A stretch of 64,000 nucleotides of DNA from Cristatella mucedo. Lineage: Eukaryota > Bryozoa > Phylactolaemata > Cristatellidae. The translations under genes were made by a program, and so were the position numbers. Numbering within the stretch: position 1 is the stretch's first letter; each line of letters starts with the position of its first letter. The stretch lies in contig WPIO01000021.1 in assembly GCA_009760855.2 (NCBI GenBank), positions 808,001 to 872,000 on the forward strand. The letters run 5' to 3'. The notes beneath the pieces were generated by a model that saw only the letters and a program-made list of their open reading frames with translations, did no database searches and had not been told where the DNA came from. Positions 60,301 through 64,000 of the stretch are shown here, piece by piece.

Positions 60301-63206
60301 AGGATATCCCTTTTATGCTGATGATACTCAGCTGTATTTGTCATTAAAACCGACGGAATTTGCTGCAACAACTGATAAACTGAATGGTTGCCTTGCCGAC
60401 ATTCGGTCCTGGATGTCGGAGAACTTCTTGAAATTAAATTACGATACCACCGAACTGCTGCTCATAGAACACTCTAAGCATGTGGCTGGATTAAAAGGCT
60501 TTGCTATTCTAATAGATGATGCTGTTGTCCGACCAACACAACGTGCTCGAAATTTAGGTGTCGTTTTCGACAGCTGCCTAAATTTTAAAGCTTCATTCAG
60601 AAGACTGCTTCTACATCTAGCCATCACGTCCGATCCCTATCCAAGATTAGGAGCTGTCTTCCACAGTGGCTTGCAAAACATTTAACTAGCTCCTTAGTTC
60701 TGTTTCGGCTTGATTATTGTAATTCCCTTTTGGCTGAGCTACCAAAGAAAGCACCCAGGCCACTGCAGCTGATAATGAATATGGCTGCAAGGCTAGTCTT
60801 CAAGTCCCAGAGGTTTGAGCACGTGTCTCCTTTGCTAAAAGAGCTGGGATGGATGCCGGTTGAGCAACGGATACAGAGAAAAGTTCTTTTGCTGACCCAC
60901 AAGGCCCACCACGGCTTGGCTCCTTTGTACCTAGCTGAACTGCTGCACCAGTTTCAGCCTCTTTGCACCCTCAGGTCCTGTATGGGCAATAAATTAGCTG
61001 TTCGATTCCTCCGTTTAAAGACCGTTGGCAACAGAAGCTTTAGCTCTGCAGGTCCTAGACAGTGGAACTTGCTTCCAAATTCTTATGCAACGACAACTAC
61101 TCTCCTGCTGCCGAGTATGGCTCATCCTTTTCAGTGGTCTTGAGCTGCTACTTCCATGCTACTCACTACCTCAACTGGTCTCCTGACTCTGCTATGCTTC
61201 CCACTTTCTCTTTGTTGCGTGAGATGAAGTCTGTTGGCTACCGGCTGTGTACCGGAAGCCACTTAGGCTGTGAGTGCGCTATACAAAACTCTCATGCATA
61301 ACACCCCACATAGTCTCTATGGCTTTGTGGAGTTACAGACGGAGATACATTACATGGGTTTACTGTGACATCATCCACAGTGATTCTTTATGACCGGCCT
61401 TTTCAGGCCAGGCATAGTGGCCACAATCGTCTGCATTGCAATTCTGCTGAAGCACCTCCAACATTGCCTAAATTTTACTGAAAGGGTCAGCTACTAGTGT
61501 AAGCCCAACACCCAGCCTCAGCCGCCTGTCGATATCGTCCCGTAAACGTCCAACGAGTTCAGATCAGTGAGCCACAGGGTGAGCCACTGCACCAGCACTA
61601 TACACGGATCCGTCAAAACAATAGCTGACCCACTTGACGGCCTTTTATTTTGTGTGTGCATCCGATTAGCAAGGGACTATCCTCATAGGAGTGCACACGA
61701 GACTTATCGATAAGTGTAGCAGCTCTTTGGCTAAAAAGTCGCTAAAAATGTGACTGGCACCAACGTGTACAGCAAGCTTGAAAGTCAAACAACGGTTCCT
61801 GGGCGAGAAATCCTAGCAACACCGGCCGGCTCATGTCAACAGCATGCCTGCAGGGGCAACCATGATAAAACCCGGTGCCAGAAATGGGGATGCAGTCGCC
61901 TCGCGTGCGAGCACATCGTTCATCGTGTTCACGGATGGAGCACACAGATGCAGGAGCAGGTGCGAACGATCGATCGATGCTGCCTCGATCGGCTCTCACC
62001 GCAGAGGCTTGAGCAACTCGTCTGCTTTCGGGACCAATGCTCCACGATGAGAGGAAGCAGCAGTCATTTGCCATAGGGTCAGCAGTGGCACACATTTGTC
62101 TGCAGTGTAGGCCAGCAGCCAGTCCAATTTCTCCTTGAGAAACTCCTGCAACAAAATTGACACTGGGACACGGCCGTCATCGACCAGCAGCACAGCGAGA
62201 ATCGAGGAAAAGCAAGAGCACCATTAAATCGTCCAACGGTAGGACGTTCTTACCTAAGTGACCGCACATCTTAGCATACACCAAGGCATCTAGGAGCAGC
62301 ATGCAGCAACGGTGCACAGCTGCCTCGGTGCTTGCTTAGAGGAACGGAGGCACACTGATCGGTTTCCATGGGAGCAGGTGGTCGTGGTCGATGCCGTGTC
62401 GAGCCACGAGCTCTCTGACAAAGACGACTCGAGATCCAAGTAAGGAGAGAATTAATACCCCTCAATAAAGAACTAATGAAAGAAGACAGTATCCCAGGTA
62501 GGCCGATGCACCCACAGGGAAGTGCCTGCGCGCACAATCACGTAGTAGAGCAATTTTGTTTGCGCAGGAAAAACAAGGATGTGGGGCATTGAAGGAAGAT
62601 GGCGCGGATGAGCCGCACGAGTGCCACTGCTACGAGTACAGTCAACTACATCGAACGCTGGCTAATGTGCTGCAGCGTATTTCCGCCTGTGGCTCCACAT
62701 AGCCACAAGAATAAAGCGCAGGAGAATTACACTAGAGAGTTTTTTATGTTATGGAGCAGTCAAAGTCTGAGCGGCTGCTTTTGTCAACAAGAGATCGCAT
62801 TCGAGCAAATTGAGCCGACACTTGGTAGAGGAGAGGAGGAGCCAGAGATTATCCAAGAGATCAGACATACGGTGTATCCCACAGGTTGAACACCGATTTT
62901 CAATTCTGGTGGCAGCCGATGTCTCTGACCGGATCTGCTGCCCTCACTGGCTGAGGGTGCTTTGATGGCAGCAGAGTTGAAGAGGCAGCAACCCGCCCAG
63001 TAGCGTTTGCAAGTAACTGGGCGTCTGGTGATCGTCATGCACTTGCTATGGGCCAGTGGTTGAGTAGTAGGTGGGCTACTATTTCTGCGATGCAATACAA
63101 ATAAAAGAAAAAGTACCTGCAAGCTGGGAAGCTGTGGCATTTTCCAATAAAATTGACTGCGATGGAATTGCTGAACACAGTGCTCGGTTAGAAACTCCGA
63201 TACGAC
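56513..63206 (-). CDS. GEN1: GEN1 Holliday-junction resolvase, 3' part
   Basis: Minus-strand exons 63206-63117, 62145-62000, 59353-59292, 57697-57494 and 57324-56513 join in matching phases (0, 0, 2, 1, 1) to about 436 codons plus stop. GEN1 is an XPG/Rad2-family nuclease that cuts Holliday junctions and 5' flaps. The first two exons align by eye with the helical region after the H3TH motif: VVSEFLTEHCV, then EKLDWLL and CVPLLTLWQM. Next is the GEN1 chromodomain, PLRIIKKRVKNGVACAEIEW then QKPG, matching the human IR-IVKTRIRNGVHCFEIEWEKP. A long disordered tail ends SPLPLSQRLKYRHLPK, like the human end SPLPLRQRLKLRF. The nuclease exons, with the catalytic acids, must lie to the right of 64000, so activity cannot be judged here. 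Confidence 0.93.
57494..57697 (-). CDS. GEN1: GEN1 exon: end of chromodomain and helical segment
   Basis: Acceptor ctgctgcag and donor G|GTAAGG in phase 1. Encodes WLLRETATSDTL, an acidic ADDDDA turn, FSLIEQCYEQLIREFE and basic KRGGKRKP. This matches the human E-E-S-L-F-E-A-A-Y...KGKKQKRIKPK layout. Confidence 0.93.
57698..59291 (-). other. GEN1 intron
   Basis: GTAAGT...CTGCAG on the minus strand. Contains the SINE-1 at 58738-58905, a poly-G run (59011-59020) and a SINE-1-like tail GAGGCTGTTGAAGCAGCC (59227-59244). Confidence 0.85.
58738..58905 (+). mobile_element. SINE-1 near full length in GEN1 intron
   Basis: Plus strand: head TACTAGGTAAGGCGGTTGCT, B box GGTTCGAATCC, body GCAAGCGGTGGTGATAGCCG, tail GAGGCTGTTAAATCAGCTAG. 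Confidence 0.85.
59292..59353 (-). CDS. GEN1: GEN1 exon: chromodomain core
   Basis: A short 62-base exon with acceptor tttatttgtag and donor G|GTAAGT. Encodes IIKKRVKNGVACAEIEWQKP. Only this frame is open, and it is the most conserved part of the visible protein. Confidence 0.95.
59750..61370 (+). mobile_element. LINE-B (L2/CR1-like) copy, best preserved
   Basis: Plus strand, antisense inside a GEN1 intron. It starts within RT (SFKSGTVRPILKKPGLD, NYRTVSLLPFLSKIVKK at 59765-59915) and shifts frame near 59915. It is then open at 59921-60685 with [44 protein letters not shown] and catalytic [11 protein letters not shown] at 60311. After another shift the C-terminal domain is at 60730-61143 ([39 protein letters not shown]). 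The 3' UTR ends GGAGTTACAGACGGAGATAC then ATTACAT. Frameshifts make it inactive. Confidence 0.9.
62000..62145 (-). CDS. GEN1: GEN1 exon: helical region to chromodomain start
   Basis: Acceptor attttgttgcag and donor CG|GTGAGA in phase 2. Encodes EFLKEKLDWLLAYTADKCV, PLLTLWQMT and PKADELLKPL. It matches the human segment ending LQPIR. Confidence 0.92.
62675..62760 (-). mobile_element. LINE-B 3' UTR scrap in GEN1 intron
   Basis: GTATTTCCGCCTGTGGCTCC and GCGCAGGAGAATTACACTAG match the LINE-B 3' end in minus orientation (compare 39301-39370). Confidence 0.5.
63117..63206 (-). CDS. GEN1: GEN1 exon: helical region after H3TH
   Basis: Thirty codons, phase 0 at both ends, acceptor ctattgtag and donor GTACTT. 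Reads VVSEFLTEHCVQQFHRSQFY then WKMPQLPSLQ. It corresponds to the HEVIQEFL...RPDLLLFQ stretch of human GEN1. Another frame of the same 90 bases is also open, but it does not fit the later exons. Confidence 0.88.
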
Positions 63207-64000
63207 CTACAATAGATATACCAATGTCGAGCGGCCGTCAAGACAGCGCCTAGCGCTATGCAAGCAGAGCACAATGCACAAGCGGCATTTCCGCTACTCG
63301 TTCGAGTGCCATGATTACGAACGGCAGAAGGGGTGTTGAAAGAGGAAATTTGAGTCTCCCCCTCCTGCCCGGCGCTGTCTTGGTCACGAGTGGCCTGACA
63401 ACGGTAGTCTAGAAGGGAGTACGAACAGAACCCATGGCTAAGGACAAATAAGAGTGGGACGAAGCAAAACTACGGGTCGAGCATTGAGATTAAGTCAGCC
63501 ACGGTGGGCTTGAAGAAGGAAAAACAGGTAGAGGAGAGAGACTACAGAGAAGTAGAGCTCCTTCCGCTCGAAACCCTTGTTATCTGCTAGCGGGTTCAAC
63601 CTGTTGATCTAGCTCCCTACGGTTAGCAGGAGCATGGCCCAGATGTTGGCTAAAAAAAAAACAAACTGCCTACCACACCAATTCCCCCTGACTGGCACCC
63701 CATCAATCGTCACGTCATGGCGAGTCCGAAGCATCTCACTCAATTTTAGGTCCCGTCTTTTTGTAAGGCAAATATTAATAACAAATTCCTGTGGACATGG
63801 AGTTATCCAACTCTGGTTTACCTATCTGAAAAGCTCACTCACTCATCGGGCCTCCGGCTGAGGTGGCACCACGTGACTTTGGCAGCTTGGTGGAGCCTCT
63901 TACTACATCGCTGCCAGCAAATAAGACCACATTGTGTGCGACAACATGTCTTAAATGCACTTAAATTAACATGTACTAAAGAGGCAGTCATACCCACTGG
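63207..64000 (-). other. GEN1 intron reaching the window edge
   Basis: No exon matching the Cys-rich and XPG-I parts of GEN1 could be read here, so the upstream intron is at least 0.8 kb. A minus-strand frame at 63788-63685 is open between splice-like sites but does not resemble GEN1 or splice in a convincing phase. Confidence 0.6.

Noticed and set aside
62271-63116. Alternative chain of GEN1-region exons (frames with ASEGSRSG, RARGSTRH, HCRQMCATADP) that are also open and phase-compatible
   Set aside because: They do not resemble any known protein, while the other frames of the same blocks join to an unmistakable GEN1 chromodomain.

Overview
The window is nuclear DNA of an animal, most likely an invertebrate. 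Genes are split by GT-AG introns of 0.3 to 11 kb. The intervening DNA is full of non-LTR retrotransposon copies, tRNA-headed SINEs, a hAT DNA transposon and long (AC/GT)n and (TA)n runs. One gene is an NR1J/HR96-type nuclear receptor (P-box CESCKA), a subgroup best known from protostomes. A lophotrochozoan or other protostome is therefore my best guess, but the sequence does not settle the phylum. No bacterial, organellar or CRISPR features were seen.

Three host genes can be read exon by exon, with splice phases that agree. (1) FKBP3 (FKBP25), plus strand, 3758-16858: six exons, with the N-terminal exon not found. (2) An HR96-like nuclear receptor, plus strand, 35218-50398: four coding exons giving about 461 residues, with both zinc fingers and a full ligand-binding domain through helix 12. 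(3) GEN1, the Holliday-junction resolvase, minus strand, 63206-56513: the last five exons, including the chromodomain and the C-terminal tail. Its nuclease exons lie beyond the right edge.

Two families of L2/CR1-like LINEs, called A and B here, dominate the rest. LINE-A has a 3' tail with a GC-rich stem followed by (TAA)n. Its best copy is 42225-43800 (minus). LINE-B ends in an ACATT-type tail. Its best copy is 59750-61370 (plus), antisense inside a GEN1 intron. SINE-1 has a perfect Pol III B box and its own stem-loop tail. SINE-2 has a tRNA-like head fused to the LINE-A tail, which suggests it uses LINE-A machinery. A near-complete but broken hAT element with 25-bp terminal inverted repeats lies at 22042-24458. 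The receptor's 10.9-kb second intron is a nest of LINE-A and LINE-B fragments.

Layout: 1-3.7 kb repeats and unassigned DNA; 3.8-17 kb FKBP3; 17-34 kb repeats, the hAT element and a CpG-rich block (26.3-28.3 kb) that could be a promoter; 35-51 kb the nuclear receptor; 51-56.4 kb repeats and an AT-rich block with an unrecognised ORF; 56.4-64 kb GEN1. The three genes have unrelated jobs (nuclear prolyl isomerase, transcription factor, DNA-repair nuclease), and nothing suggests they form a functional cluster.
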